Assembly (NCBI GenBank): GCA_951802425.1
Contig: OX637797.1
Coordinates: 4,154,001 to 4,218,000 of the forward strand
Origin: Clavaria fumosa
Taxonomy: Eukaryota > Basidiomycota > Agaricomycetes > Agaricales > Clavariaceae
DNA: 64,000 nt
Direction of reading: 5' to 3'
The position numbers and the translations under genes are program-made. Positions 1 through 11,549 of this stretch are shown piece after piece (the first letter of the stretch is position 1; the number at the start of each line of letters is the position of its first letter). The notes beneath the pieces are model-generated. The model ran no database searches and was not told the DNA's origin. It saw only the letters and a program-made list of their open reading frames with translations.

Positions 1-640
1 GGGCGCACCATCTGAATTCCATTTGCATGCCAATTCCTCTGCTGCCTTGAGCTCATTTGCCGTTAGCGCATTGACAACCTCTGAGAGTGCCACTGGGTAC
101 AGGCCCATGAACCGTTTACTGCCAGTCTTGGATGCCTCAAGAATTGCCATGACACGGTCATGATAAAGGTCATTTACGGTGTCTCGGGGTTTGTACGTCT
201 TGCAGTACTTGTTTTTGCCAGGTGGAGTGGTATTTTCGGACACCGAGTCTTCGTTGTTTGATTCATCAGGCTGAGCAGCGTGTTTTTGAGGTTTTGCGAA
301 GTTACAGAACCAATACGCGACTTTCTAAGAGTTTTGGGGTAGCTCAAGGGTGCACAAGTGATAAGTAGCAACTCACCTTGTGCAAATCTGCAGGACGTGG
401 TCTAGTTGTCTTGGATACATCATGGGCATCGACAAGCTCCCTTGCAGCAACTGCAATAATCCCTAGTTTTGCAACATTGCCATGGGCATCCTTGTAGGCT
501 ATGCTATGCCGCTGAAGGATCTTGACTTGAGATGGCATGAATTGCATTGTGTGTGAGTGGCAGAGTGACAAGAGAAGTGTAAGAGCTGACTTAAGGGCCA
601 AGAACTCGGGCAAGTCAAAAATGATTTGAAGTCACATGAT
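1..640 (-). CDS. Partial uncharacterised multicopy basidiomycete protein
   Basis: The minus strand reads as two exons joined by a clean 52-nt intron (325-376, GTGAGT...CTTAG). The upstream exon contains PEFLALKSAL and AYKDAHGNVAKLG; the downstream exon continues with AYWFCNFAKPQKH and then KYCKTYKPRDTVNDLYHDR and LYPVALSEVVNALTANELK. The second exon runs off the left edge of the window. Frame continuity across the intron and ordered hydrophobic/charged spacing argue for real coding sequence. I recognise the text style as that of a large, uncharacterised, repeat-associated protein family of Agaricomycetes, but I cannot assign a function. No in-frame ATG is visible upstream: the frame meets a TGA near 650, so the 5' end may be missing or decayed. 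Confidence 0.5.
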
Positions 641-703
641 GTTGAACTTTTTGCCATGGCCCGATCGAGATTGTAAGGCCGCGTTGACAGCAGTGACAGC
701 ACC

Positions 704-880
704 ATGTCAGCGACAGTACTGATGGCGGTGGCGGCAGCAGCAGCAGCAGCAGCTGTGGTGGCAGCAGCGGCGGCGGCAGTAGCAGCAGTGGCAGCGATGA
801 CAGTGACGGTAGCAGCGGGGGTGGCGGCAGCGGTGATGGTGGCGGCAGTTACAGCAGCAGCGGCGGCAGCGGTGGTGGCG
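704..880. repeat. GCA/GCG trinucleotide repeat tract
   Basis: An imperfect run of GCA, GCG, GGC and GGT triplets. The plus-strand reading is almost pure Ala/Val, which is a composition artefact and not a gene. It lies just upstream of the minus-strand gene fragment at 1-640, so it could be part of its former promoter or leader, but nothing else supports that. Confidence 0.8.
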
Positions 881-988
881 CACTCAATTAGAATATCACA
901 TGACTTTGTTGATCATAGATAAACAAATACAAATATTTATTTCGTTGCAATTGTGCAGTTGAGCATAGTTTGGATGTAGTTGAGCATA

Positions 989-1390
989 CTGTATCATTTC
1001 GACCACATGTTCATGCCACACTTACATAAGCAGGTGGTCACACATCCACTCGGAGTTCAGCGCTCAACATGATGTGTGACCAAAGTTGAAACAAGTTCAA
1101 GCTTTGCCTGAAGTGTTGTTGTGCTTGCAGAGGATGTGGCAGAGGAGGTAGAGGAGGCTCAGCAGTTGAGTATTGCAGCAATTGTTAAACAACTTGAAGA
1201 GATACAAGAAGGGGGGAGAGGGCAAAGGCATAAATTGAAATGCAGTAGGTACAACAACAACTTTGAGGCTCATTGAAATTAGTCACACCTCCAAGTTCAT
1301 CTATGAAAATATGGTGTGACAGTCACACATTTTGCATTCAGTTCAGAGGTCCACGTGACATGTGATGAACATGTGGTCAAAATGGTACAG
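989..1390. mobile_element. MITE with TA target duplication
   Basis: A 402-bp non-coding segment bounded by inverted repeats that begin CTGTATCATTTCGACCACAT on the left and, read inward from the right, CTGTACCATTTTGACCACAT. The match continues through GTTCAT on both sides. A TA dinucleotide flanks each end (987-988 and 1391-1392), as expected of Tc1/mariner-type insertions. No open frame is inside. The two differences visible in the first 20 bases of the arms are T/C pairs. Confidence 0.65.
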
Positions 1391-1599
1391 TAGTTCGGAT
1401 GTAGGACCTAACACTACCTACATGTTTCTATGTAGGACTCAGTAGCTTTATCCTAGACCTACATAGTGCTGCAGCAAGTCACATTCCCCTACAAAGGAAT
1501 CATGCTGTGCTACACAGTTCTACACATATAAGGAAGTTGTCTATGGCTTCTATGACTCTATAGGTGTCTGCACAGCACTGCCAAAACACATATAGCACA

Positions 1600-2041
1600 A
1601 TTGCACTTTGCTGATGAAGTTTGCGATTCGTGGGCAGTCACAGTGTGTAATTTCATCTCCAAGGATCACATCAGGGACCCGAGGGGCGTGGATGAGGTTC
1701 ATTTCGAGCGTGCTCAGGCTTGTTCCCTTCAGAGCATCCAGCAAGAACGACGTTGCAGGTTAGATCATATTTTGAGACAGAGGGAAAATATCGACAACCT
1801 GCAACAAAAGAGACATTACAGTAATCCTACATTACAGTAATCCTAATTCCACTGGGCACAAAAGAGTTCTGACCCGCTCAACGTCCACAAGAGGTCCAGA
1901 CTCGTCGTTCACGAGTTGCGTGGCGAACTCTGCCCCTTTCTCCGGGTTCACGCGCATAATATGTTGCAGCAAGGACACGTAATTTGGCTGATACCCGATC
2001 TTCTTAGAATACAGGACGATTTTTTCTGCTTGCCATGACAT
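1600..2041 (-). pseudogene. Clathrin heavy chain fragment
   Basis: The minus strand reads EKIVLYSKKIGY, LLQHIMRVNPEKGAEFATQL and VDVERV, then after a probable intron (GTCAGA...TTGCAG) VVDIFPLSQNMI, a TAA stop, PATSFLLDALKG, LEMNLIHAPRVPDVILGD and CPRIANF. This is the alpha-solenoid leg of clathrin heavy chain. Only about 140 of the roughly 1,680 residues are present. The TAA sits where the family has glutamine (CAA to TAA), and a few residues are missing between the LDALKG and LEMNL blocks. Both ends are cut, so this is a dead scrap lying antisense and immediately 5' to the OSH1-like gene. Confidence 0.8.
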
Positions 2042-2322
2042 TGACCATGTTCAAGTTTAGTATCTTGCCCCGTGCGTCGACTTCAATCTGCTTTGACAAG
2101 TTTCCGAGCGGTGACCTGCAAGAAATGTTCAACGACATGTACAACTTGAATGTGTTTGCAGTCACTGACCTTGATGGGGAGGTTGCATTTTCTGCAGCAT
2201 TGCAAAATGCCCGAGGTTAGGGGTCATGAAGTTGGGCCCCCTCCCTCTCCCTCTCCCTCTCCCTCACACCCTCTCGACGCCATGCCGTCCCCGGAGCTGA
2301 CGCTGCGCTGCGCCGGGCCCAG

Positions 2323-5300
2323 GCGACCCCGCGCTCAGCCACCCGTTCCTCATTGAGATCGGGAAGGACCGCCGCAGCTCGTATGTGGCCCAGAACGACG
2401 TCGGCGCGGCGGCGCTGCACCTCGCGATCCGCTGTGCTTCCGGTGCGTCTGTGCCCCCCCTTTCTCTCACTCTCATCCCCCCCTCCCACCTCCCCGGGCC
2501 AAAAGCTCATCGGTCGCGCTCATCAGGCGAGACGGTCGCGCTGCTCCTTTCGCACCGCGCGATATCGCCCAACGGCGTGCACCCGCCCGGGTCGGGGACG
2601 ACCGCGCTGCATCTGGCGGCGATGCTCGGCCGCGTGGCTGTGGTCAACATCCTGTTCGAGCAGGCCGACATCGACGACTCGCTCCGCGACAGCAGCGGCA
2701 AGACGTGCAGAGAGGTGGCGAAGGGCAGGGACGTCGTCAAGGCCATCGACGGTGCGTGGCGTCGTTTCTCATCCCCCCCCCACTTCCCTTCCCTGGTGCG
2801 GAACCTCGGAGGGAACCCCGTGTCCTCCCTTTGGCTGACTCTGGCTGACTCTGGCGCTGGGGGGTGGCGGACAGACTCGCGCGCGTTCCTGAACGCGTGC
2901 TACCGCTCGCTGCTGCGGACGTACGTGCACTCCGCGGGGGCGCTGCTGGACCTGCTGCGCTCGCCGCGCGCGCGCTTCGTGCAACTGGCGTACCTCGACG
3001 ACGACGCGGGGACTGCGCTGCTGCACGAGGCTGCGCGGCGCAAGGACCTGCGGCTCATCGAGCTCGCGGTGCGCGCGGGCGCGGACGTGTTTGTGCGCGA
3101 CCGCGCGGGGAAGATGGCGTATGATCGGGCGGGGAAGGATGATCGTGTCAAGGTGTTTTTGAAACAATGTATGCGCATTTTTTTTGTCGCTTTGTTTTTG
3201 TTTTTTTGACCCGCACTTACCTCACCTCCTGTTTCACACATACAGTTGCGAATAACGACACGACGCTGATAGATGACACGCCGCTGTCGGAGCCACCGGT
3301 GCTCAAGGGCTATCTTAATAAGTACACAAATGTAGCTAGGGGATACAGCACACGCTGGTTCGTGCTGGAAGACGGTGTCCTCTCCTGTTCGTTCCGAACT
3401 GTGGCTGTCCCCGCTCCCCGCTTGATGGGTTTGCATTTTCAGACTTCCGGCATCAAGAAGACGAAACCGTTGCATGCCGCGGATCGATTTCGATGAAGAT
3501 GGCCGTCCTCAAGGCTGCGCCGAACGCGGACAAGCTCTGTTTTGAGGTCTGCTCTGTGCCCGCGCGCGGCAGCCGATCGACGGCGCAGAAGTGGTATCTG
3601 AAGGCGACGCATCCGGTCGAGGCGCACCGGTGGACGCAGGGCATCCGCCGGAGCCTCGAGTGGCACAAGCGACAGGCTGACGCGCCCGGGAGCGGGCGCA
3701 AGAGCTACGATAGCGATGCGGTCGCGGCGAGCGGCGACGCGCACGGCCCGTCGATGTTCCCTGATGCCGCCGTCACGTCGTCGCTGAAGGAGGCGCATAC
3801 TATGCTGGACACGAGCTATCCGAGCTTGCTGCTGGAGAACGACGGCGACGGGGAGACCTCCTCTGGTGTTGGCCATCATCGCCAGGCGGCGGTCCCGAGC
3901 TCTGGATGCGAAGACGATGGGAGAAGAATGACGCCTCGTCGGCCTCGGGATCCCTGAGGCGCGCTATGCCGCACGAATCGATTTTCGAGCTGCATGAGAA
4001 TTCGACGGCTGCGCAGATGGAGATGACTGCACAGCTGCTGTCGGATTTGACGCTGCCGCCCAACACCCCGCAACGGACGCGGGAGGTGCAGGCCGCCGTG
4101 CGGGACTCGTTCGGTTCGGTGCAGACGATGCTGGTCGAGTATGTGCAGATGGTGAGAGACCGGGAGCAGTGGCTGAAGCGGCAGCTGGAGAGGGAGGCGC
4201 AGAGACTCAAGGCGTGGGAGGAGAGCTTGCAGGTTGTGGTTAGGGAGGGCGACGCGCTGGAGAAGGAGCTGAGGAGGCAGTCGAGGCGGCGGGGTAGCCG
4301 CGTGCTCCACTCTGGTGTTTCGGAGGAGGTGGGAACGCTCAGGGGCAAGCCTAGTGCGGTTGTGACGCCCCCTCCGCCCATCCCTGAGACACCGGTTGTG
4401 GCGTCGGTCGCTGCTGCTGCTCCCGTGTTGGACGCCTCGCTTTCCCCCGTTGCTGAAAGTCAGCTTGCAGAAGTTGTTGTAACGCCGACGACCGAGAGGG
4501 ACGTACAGGTGCTGCACAACAGCATCTCGCCGCTCGTGGCTAGCATCCGGGGGGACAGCGTCGTTGATACGGACGAGGAAGACGAGTTCTTTGATGCTAT
4601 TGAGTCCAACACACTGCCGAACCTCGTCGTCCCGGAGCCATTGGCGTCCACTGCGCCTGAGGAGCCCGGGTCGACGCTGCACTTTGACCCTGCCCCTTTC
4701 GCCGGCTACCAGAATTTGAGGCAGCATCTTTCGATCAGCAGCGACAATCGGCCGGCGACTAGTTTGTGGGTGGTGTTGAGGTCGAGCATAGGGAAGGATC
4801 TGACGAAGATCAGCTTCTCAACGAGCCTACGAGTATGCTGCAACGGATGGTGAGACGGCCTTGGTTGTGTGTGTCCCTGCTTTCGTTCTCTCTCTGATGT
4901 CGTTTTTTGTGTCTGTGCCAAGGCGGAGGACATGGAATTTTCAGAATGTCGTATGTATCCCATCTTCCAATCCGGTCATGTGTGTTGTCGCTTCATTTTT
5001 TTGGTCTGCAGTGGATGTTGCCAGTCGTGAAGAAGATCCCCACCGCCGCATCATTTTCGTCCAATTACTCTTCTACCATCGGCCGCATCGCCAAACCATT
5101 CAATCCTATGCTCGTGCGTGCGGGGGTTGAGTCTCAACGTTTTTGGTTTATCCTCACTTTTTTTTTTTTTTGAAAGGGCGAGACGTTCGAATATGTTAGA
5201 TTAAATAAAGATTATTATGTTTCTGAACAAGTCAGCCATCATCCTCCTATTTCTGCATGTTGTGCCGAGTCGCCCACCTGGAGTTATTATGGAGAAGTAG

Positions 5301-6302
5301 GTTGTCTCTTTCATTGGCTCTGCCCTAACTCAAAAAACCATTTTTTTCAGGTTTTTGCACGGAATAAATTCATGGGAAAGTCTTTTGAAATAGAACCGAC
5401 AGGGGTTGCCCACACCGACCTTTTGCTACCCGAGAAACTGGGTCCAAACTATCCCAACGCCAAAGGCAAGCGCGGAAACGGCAAGGTTGTTGAACATTAT
5501 AGCTGGAAAAAGGTTGTTTCGAGTGTGTCTGGCTTCATCCTCGGATCCCCAACTATCGATCATTATGGAGACATGGTTGTACGTTCCCCCATGCCTCTTT
5601 GTCATGCAGATGGGTACCAACCGGTGCAATGTAGATTACGAATCATCGCACTCAAGATCAGTGTATCTTGACGTTCAAACCCAGGGGTTGGCGCGGAAAG
5701 GACGCATTGGAGATATCTGGCTATGTGCAGGACGCCTCCGGGACCGTCACTTATGATATAGCGGGAAGATGGAACAGTCAACTTATAGCTCGTGCAGCAG
5801 GGACCGGGAGTGGCTTCCTTCACCCTGATGCCCGTGATTTAAGCCCCGATTCTTCCATCGCGCCTGAGTACATCTGGCTTTGGCGGAATTCGGAGAAGCC
5901 GATGACGCCGTTCAATCTCTCGCCCTTTGCCATCACCCTCAATGACTGTCCCCGAGACACGCTGCGGCCGTATTTGTGCCCGACGGACTGCCGCCTCCGC
6001 CCTGACCAGCGCGCGTTTGAGCTCGGCAAGTACGCGCTTGCGAACGAGCTGAAGAGCCGCCAGGAGGACCTGCAGCGCGCGACGCGGGCGGCGAGGGAGC
6101 AGGGGAAGCTGCCGGAACACCAGCCGCGGTGGTTCTTTGCTGAGACGGACGGCGACACTGGGGAACGGTGTGGTCGCCCTCGCGGGTCGAGAACGAGCTG
6201 GAATACTGGGTTGAGAGAACGCGGGTGTTCAGAGAGGGTGGACTGTGGGCGGGGGTAGAGCCCATCTTCGTTGATGAGCCTCCCCCGTTGCACGACATAT
6301 AG
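2323..6302 (+). pseudogene. OSH1-type oxysterol-binding protein, frameshifted
   Basis: Osh1-class lipid-transfer architecture is readable in order: ankyrin repeats (GTTALHLAAMLGRVAVVNIL; TALLHEAARRKDLRLIELAV), a PH domain (PPVLKGYLNKYTNVARGYST...RWFVLEDGVLSYFRHQEDE), a coiled linker, and the OSBP domain with EQVSHHPPISA near 5228 and RGWRGKDALEISG near 5685. Introns fit well: 2443-2526, 2752-2874, 3169-3245, 3387-3442, 4850-4922, 4951-5011, 5114-5176, 5297-5350, 5579-5634. The frame breaks at four places: around 3860-3906; near 4816, where about 10 nt are lost between KISF and LNEPTSMLQRM; near 5057, where about 16 nt are lost before SNYSSTIGRIAKPFNP; and a 1-nt loss near 6166. After the last break the natural C-terminus ends at TAG 6300-6302. 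The first exon and start codon are not identifiable. Confidence 0.85.
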
Positions 6303-6636
6303 CCTGATGCACCTTGAAAGTAACATTGTCTCTTTGTATATTGTACTACTTGTGACAAAATGGACATTGTAATGTATGATCAGAGCTGTGCTGGGAGCAC
6401 AAATGAGAACCACCCACAGGATGCAAACACCACACAAGCACTGAGAGTACGGAGTGTTATCTGCGGTGGTCATGTGTCGTTCATTACCTTCCTTCTATAA
6501 CAGCAAAATGACCCGTCGTAGGATGGACTGTACAAACTGCAACACTGATGGACAGTAATGGACTCATATTGCACTGAAGCTGGGGATGCCGCCGAGCGTG
6601 AGTGGCTGCGGCACCAAGGATGGGAGAAAGAAAAAC
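6303..6636. other. Intergenic gap, nothing recognised
   Basis: This is the shared 3' flank of two convergent genes (OSH1-like on plus, DUF7223-type on minus). I see no ORF, repeat or RNA signature in it. Confidence 0.6.
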
Positions 6637-9083
6637 TCACCTTGTCGATAGTACCCCCCGATCAACGACAGTACTCAGGCCGATAACAGCGCCAGGGCAA
6701 ATAAGACCTGCGCGTTTGACTACGTCCCCCTCAGTCTCGTCTCGAGGAATCAGTCCGCTCGGTAGCGCTGCCTTCGCTCCAGCCAGAGAGATACATTTCT
6801 GACAGATCCAAAAGACTCGAGTCAGCACTTCGATTCAAGGCTCAGCAAAACAAAAGGGAAGCCGCTGTCTGTGCCCAGGTGCCTCCCTTTCCCGAATCTT
6901 GAATATCTCGAAATTCTTGCTGAAAAGCTGGATTTGGACACCACTCTTGAAGAGGCTAAAGAAGTCCGCGTTGGCCCCGGCGTTGATGGCGACGCCTCCT
7001 TTAAGATCGAGACATCCCTGCGGGCCGGCCCCCGACGCGCCGCCAGCCGGAGCGCTCCCGATCAGGGCTCGGGCTTGCTGTCGGCGGATCCCAGCCAGGC
7101 GCCTTGCGCGCACGATCCCTTTTCCTGCTGCCGCTACTGCCGTGGACTTACGGGAGCCCGTGAGACCGCCGCCGCCGCCGACGCCAGCGCTGGCCTGGAC
7201 TGCCTGAGCGCGGGGGGGCGGCGGGGCGAGCGCTGCCGCTTTGCCGCTCTGGAGAGTCAGGGCGAGCTTGGCTGATGCATCCAGGTTGAGGAAGATGGTC
7301 GCGGAGGCGGCTCCTGCCAAAGCGGTGACGCCGACGTCAATCTGTGTAACGGGGGAAGGAAGGTGGGGGGGACTAGACCTCAGATAGGGTCATAAGAAGG
7401 TCTGAGTTTTTGGTGACGTACGGTTGGAATGAGGCGAGCTTCTATGCTGCCGGTAACAGTGATACCTGGGGTGGCCGAGAGTTTGAGGGCTGTTTGAACG
7501 TTCGTTAATCACAAGCAGAGATCGTCTTCGCAATTGCAGAGACGCACAGGAGTCCTTGGGTTGGAGGACAGCATTCGATGTTTGTTGTGCCGAGCTGGGG
7601 AAGAAAAGTGTCCCGTTCGTCACCGAGTACGCGAGGTCGACGGCCATGTCCAGGTCAACTTCAACAGCGGTTTTAGCGCGAGAGTTGAGCTTGAATGTCG
7701 GGCCTATGTCCAAAATGCTGGGGAAGGAATCACGGGGTGAGGGGCATATAAATGAAAAGGTTCATACCCTGGAAAGCTCAACCCTGGTACACCTACTTCG
7801 AATAGGGTTATCACACCGCTGTCGAGGAAGCCCTGTGGAGGATCAGCCACGGGAGTTTTCCAGGGAAGATAGATGCAGACTCGCAGAGGCAATAGTCTTC
7901 AAGTTCATGGTTCCGGTGAGATCAGCGTTGAGATCTACACAACTCACCTGTCAAGCGAGAGGTCCAAGTATAAGGAAAATGCGCATACCAGAGAACAGTG
8001 CGAAATCGGTGACTTTGGGGGGCAGGATGGTACCCGACGCTGTAGCGCCGAGCGACATCTCAACATGGGCATTGGCATCCAAGCTAATGTCGAACCCGGT
8101 CGAGAAACCCAGCCTGTTCCCGGTGGCGGGACACGTGAGACTGCTATTGACAACAGGGAACTTCTGCTGTATATCAATGGGAGGGAGAGTTTTCTGTACG
8201 GTCTTGTTGAAGTCTGGCCACAGGAAACGCTGATCAGAGTGTGAACATTGCGTAAGAAAACCGCCTGAGGCGGATTGCTCAACCGTCAAGTGCATTCTTG
8301 ATCGTGCTGAAGATGTTGCGAGGCATGACACGGCCAGGGACCTTGGATTGGCCGGTGAGAAGCTCCTTCGCATTATCGTGGCTATTGGGGACGTTAGAGC
8401 CTACGAGAGCGAAATTTACTCCGCCGGCTCTGAGAGGATGTCAGAAATGTGGCGGTAAGCAGAGAGGATCGTAAACCCCAGGGACTCACTTCTTGTAATC
8501 AGCAGAGGCAAAATCCCGCAATGGCATGCACCGTGGACCCGCCGTTACCTGTGATTTTCGAGCGCACATCTGCGGGAATTGCTTGGTTCTCCGAGACCCA
8601 CGCGGGTTTGATGCGGGCGAAAGGCATGGGTCCGCACTGACCGAGGGTATAGAAACTCAAACTTAATCCCGTCAATAGGCAGACGGGTTAGTGGAGACGC
8701 ACGCTTTCGGGGAGACGGACGATCATGTCTTCGGGAGTCAGATTCTGGTGCAAGTGGGAGCACCCGGCCTTGTTGTGATCGGTGTCCTTGCGGATGTCCT
8801 GTGTGTCTTTAGGGTTGCAATCCAAGATGTGCCACCCGGCCGCCCCAGTAATGTCCGTGATTGCATCTGGGTGGCCCCACTGGACGAGAGTCGGTATAAC
8901 CATCTGGGTGAACGACAAAGACAGACTGAAGTTACTCACAATCCTCACAGAGCCAGAGGAACCGGCGTTGGGCCCATGGGATGAGGTTAGGAGATCGTAG
9001 AAACACTCTCCATTGAAGCAAGGCGTAGTCCAGTCATTTGTTTGAGCCGAGGCGCTGGCGACGAAGAGCGCGGTAGCAAGCAA
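6637..9083 (-). CDS. DUF7223-type secreted protein
   Basis: A multi-exon minus-strand gene that reads through the usual blocks of this basidiomycete extracellular family. The hydrophobic start LATALFVASASAQ (secretion signal, cleavage likely at SAQ) is followed by WTTPCFNGECFYDL, AAGWHILDCNPK, GCSHLHQN, VRLPES, then PPIDIQQKFPVV, SLGATASGTILPPKVTDFAL, SGVITLFEVGVPGLSFPG, DIGPTFKLNSRAKTAVEVDL, SATPGITVTGSIEARLIPT, and ASATIFLNLDASAKLALTLQ. It ends with FFSLF...FSKNFEIF and a short last exon. Introns are 35-60 nt GT-AG. The usual ATG is not visible in frame directly before the signal peptide, so the 5' end may be damaged. The family is predicted to be cell-wall or extracellular; its biochemical role is unknown. 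It is one of the better-preserved genes in the left block. Confidence 0.75.
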
Positions 9084-9594
9084 AATCAGGTGAATCAGAT
9101 ACTCCTTTGGTCGTCACAGACGATCACGTCAGGGCTAGTGAAAGACAAGGGCGGACCGAGGAACGAAGAGGGAGTACAGGAAGTCTCGACCAGGAGACTC
9201 GAGTATGGACGTTGAGCAGAGTGGCACGGGTAAGTGCCTCAGTCAAATATACCACCTCGAGTGATGGGTCGTCATACCACTTCGCCAAGGGCGCGACGAG
9301 GTGTTCGGATCAGGTTGGGCAACAGCCGAAGGCCAGAAGATGGCGCGTCCGGGAGACTCGAGGAGCAGGCAATTCATCCAGGTCAATTTCGCGAACTACT
9401 GTCGTTGGACACAGTCGATGTGAGGAGACGACCTCGGGTAAGGCTACACACAAGAGTCACGCAGCCACTTCTGGATCAACAGCAAGATTGTCTGGTAATA
9501 AATGTCTTCAGCTTTCATTCAGATTTTGGATATTGTTGGGAGACTGACAGCCATCAGCGTACTCCTTCCTCGTCGTAGTTGACAATTCAGGACT
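9084..9594. other. Unassigned 0.5-kb stretch
   Basis: It lies between the 5' end of the DUF7223-type gene and the paladin fragment. Frames are open on the plus strand, but their composition (Arg/Ser/Thr-rich) and lack of recognisable motifs do not support a gene. Nothing else was seen. Confidence 0.5.
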
Positions 9595-10123
9595 ATCGGA
9601 GCGACTCGTTCCGAACAACGACCTCGATGAGGTCACTCAAGTCTGCGAAGTCGGGAGCTCGCTCGGCGGTGATTGGGACTTGCTTATAGAAGTGAGACAC
9701 TGAGATCCCACCATAATCTAGAGCAGTGAAAAAGTCATTGTTTCAATGACATGACATACGATGGAATGAGAAACTCAAACCCTTCATGTTCCTCAACGAG
9801 AACCTCTCTTGCCACAAGTAATACGGAGCGCCGTTGATGTAAACGATCGGCTCTTCCCGAAGCGTAATCCAGATGATGCGGTCCACACCAAGGTGTGCTT
9901 GTTTTACCCGCTCGATGACTTCATCGATGGCTTCAACCGATGGCTGTCCGAGTGCATAGATATTCAAATTAAGTATTGCTGAAATCGATGAGGCTGTCTG
10001 TGATGGGTTTGTTGCAGGTGGGACAGCGGGTACACTCTGCAAGAAGACGGGGTGCTGGGACAAGCCTTTAGCATGCGTGCGGATAAGAATGATCATGCTT
10101 GCAGTGGCAGTGGAGGCATTCAA
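9595..10123 (-). pseudogene. Paladin / PTP-like phytase domain fragment
   Basis: The minus strand reads LNIYALGQPSVEAIDEVIER, RIIWITLREEPIVYINGAPY and RERFSLRNMK-like WQERFSLRNMK. An intron follows, then DYGGISVSHFYKQVPITAER and APDFADLSDLIEVVVRN, ending in TAG. These are the hallmarks of the inositol-phosphatase-like repeats in fungal paladin homologues (vWITLREEPxxYINGxPYxLR). Full-length proteins have several such units over more than 1,000 residues; here only about one partial unit exists. Upstream, after a plausible intron, the reading leads straight into an Hsp70 fragment, so this piece is part of a chimera and not an intact gene. Confidence 0.7.
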
Positions 10124-10177
10124 CAGGTCTAGCAGAAGAAATCAGATTAAATTTCGAAATAGACAACGAAAATTAGC

Positions 10178-10925
<748 letters not shown>

Positions 10926-11549
10926 AGGAAGCACGATCGAGGTGATCTCGCTACTGTATGGCTCATACCTTGACTGCCAGCTTCTGGTTGACTACTTCGG
11001 GTCTTCCTTTATTGGCGCGGCACTCATTGTCTGTGGCTTCGACACGAGCGCGAGCAAAATCGCCTCAATGCGGAGCACGCCAGTCATCGATTGTCGTCAA
11101 AAGTGGCTAGCACTGTTTCCGGGTGTGAGCGTGATGGAGAATGGATGGACAATGCCACAACGCACGTAGGATAGCAGACGTACATACAAAGGCAAGGACG
11201 ACGTGTCGACATGCCTACCAGGAGTAGATGAGATCCGGTATGGCTTGAGCACCGAGCACTCTCTGAGTGGGCGACAATCGTGGTGGGATTGCCATGTGAT
11301 CGCCCGATGAGCGGGGCGAATTGATTCGAAGTTGTGTTGAATTCTAAATTCGAATCATTGCTTGAATGCCAGTGGATGCCTTTCCATAGATATTTGAGAT
11401 CCCAATTATATTTTTTTTAGAATACTAAACCATAGAACAAATAATTATTTGGAATTATATTTTCATTTCAGTTTAGGTGGCACTGCCACAGCTAGCCCAC
11501 CATCATGCACCACTATGGATGGGAGCGTCTTCGCTCTGTTGGCCCAGGC
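10926..11549. other. Unassigned gap between gene fragments
   Basis: About 600 bp between the Hsp70 and Cdc20-like fragments. The segment 11330-11470 is AT-rich with a T-tract; I see no convincing ORF, RNA or repeat pair. Confidence 0.5.

Noticed and set aside
704..922. Poly-Ala/Val ORF
   Set aside because: A by-product of the trinucleotide repeat; no start context or domain.
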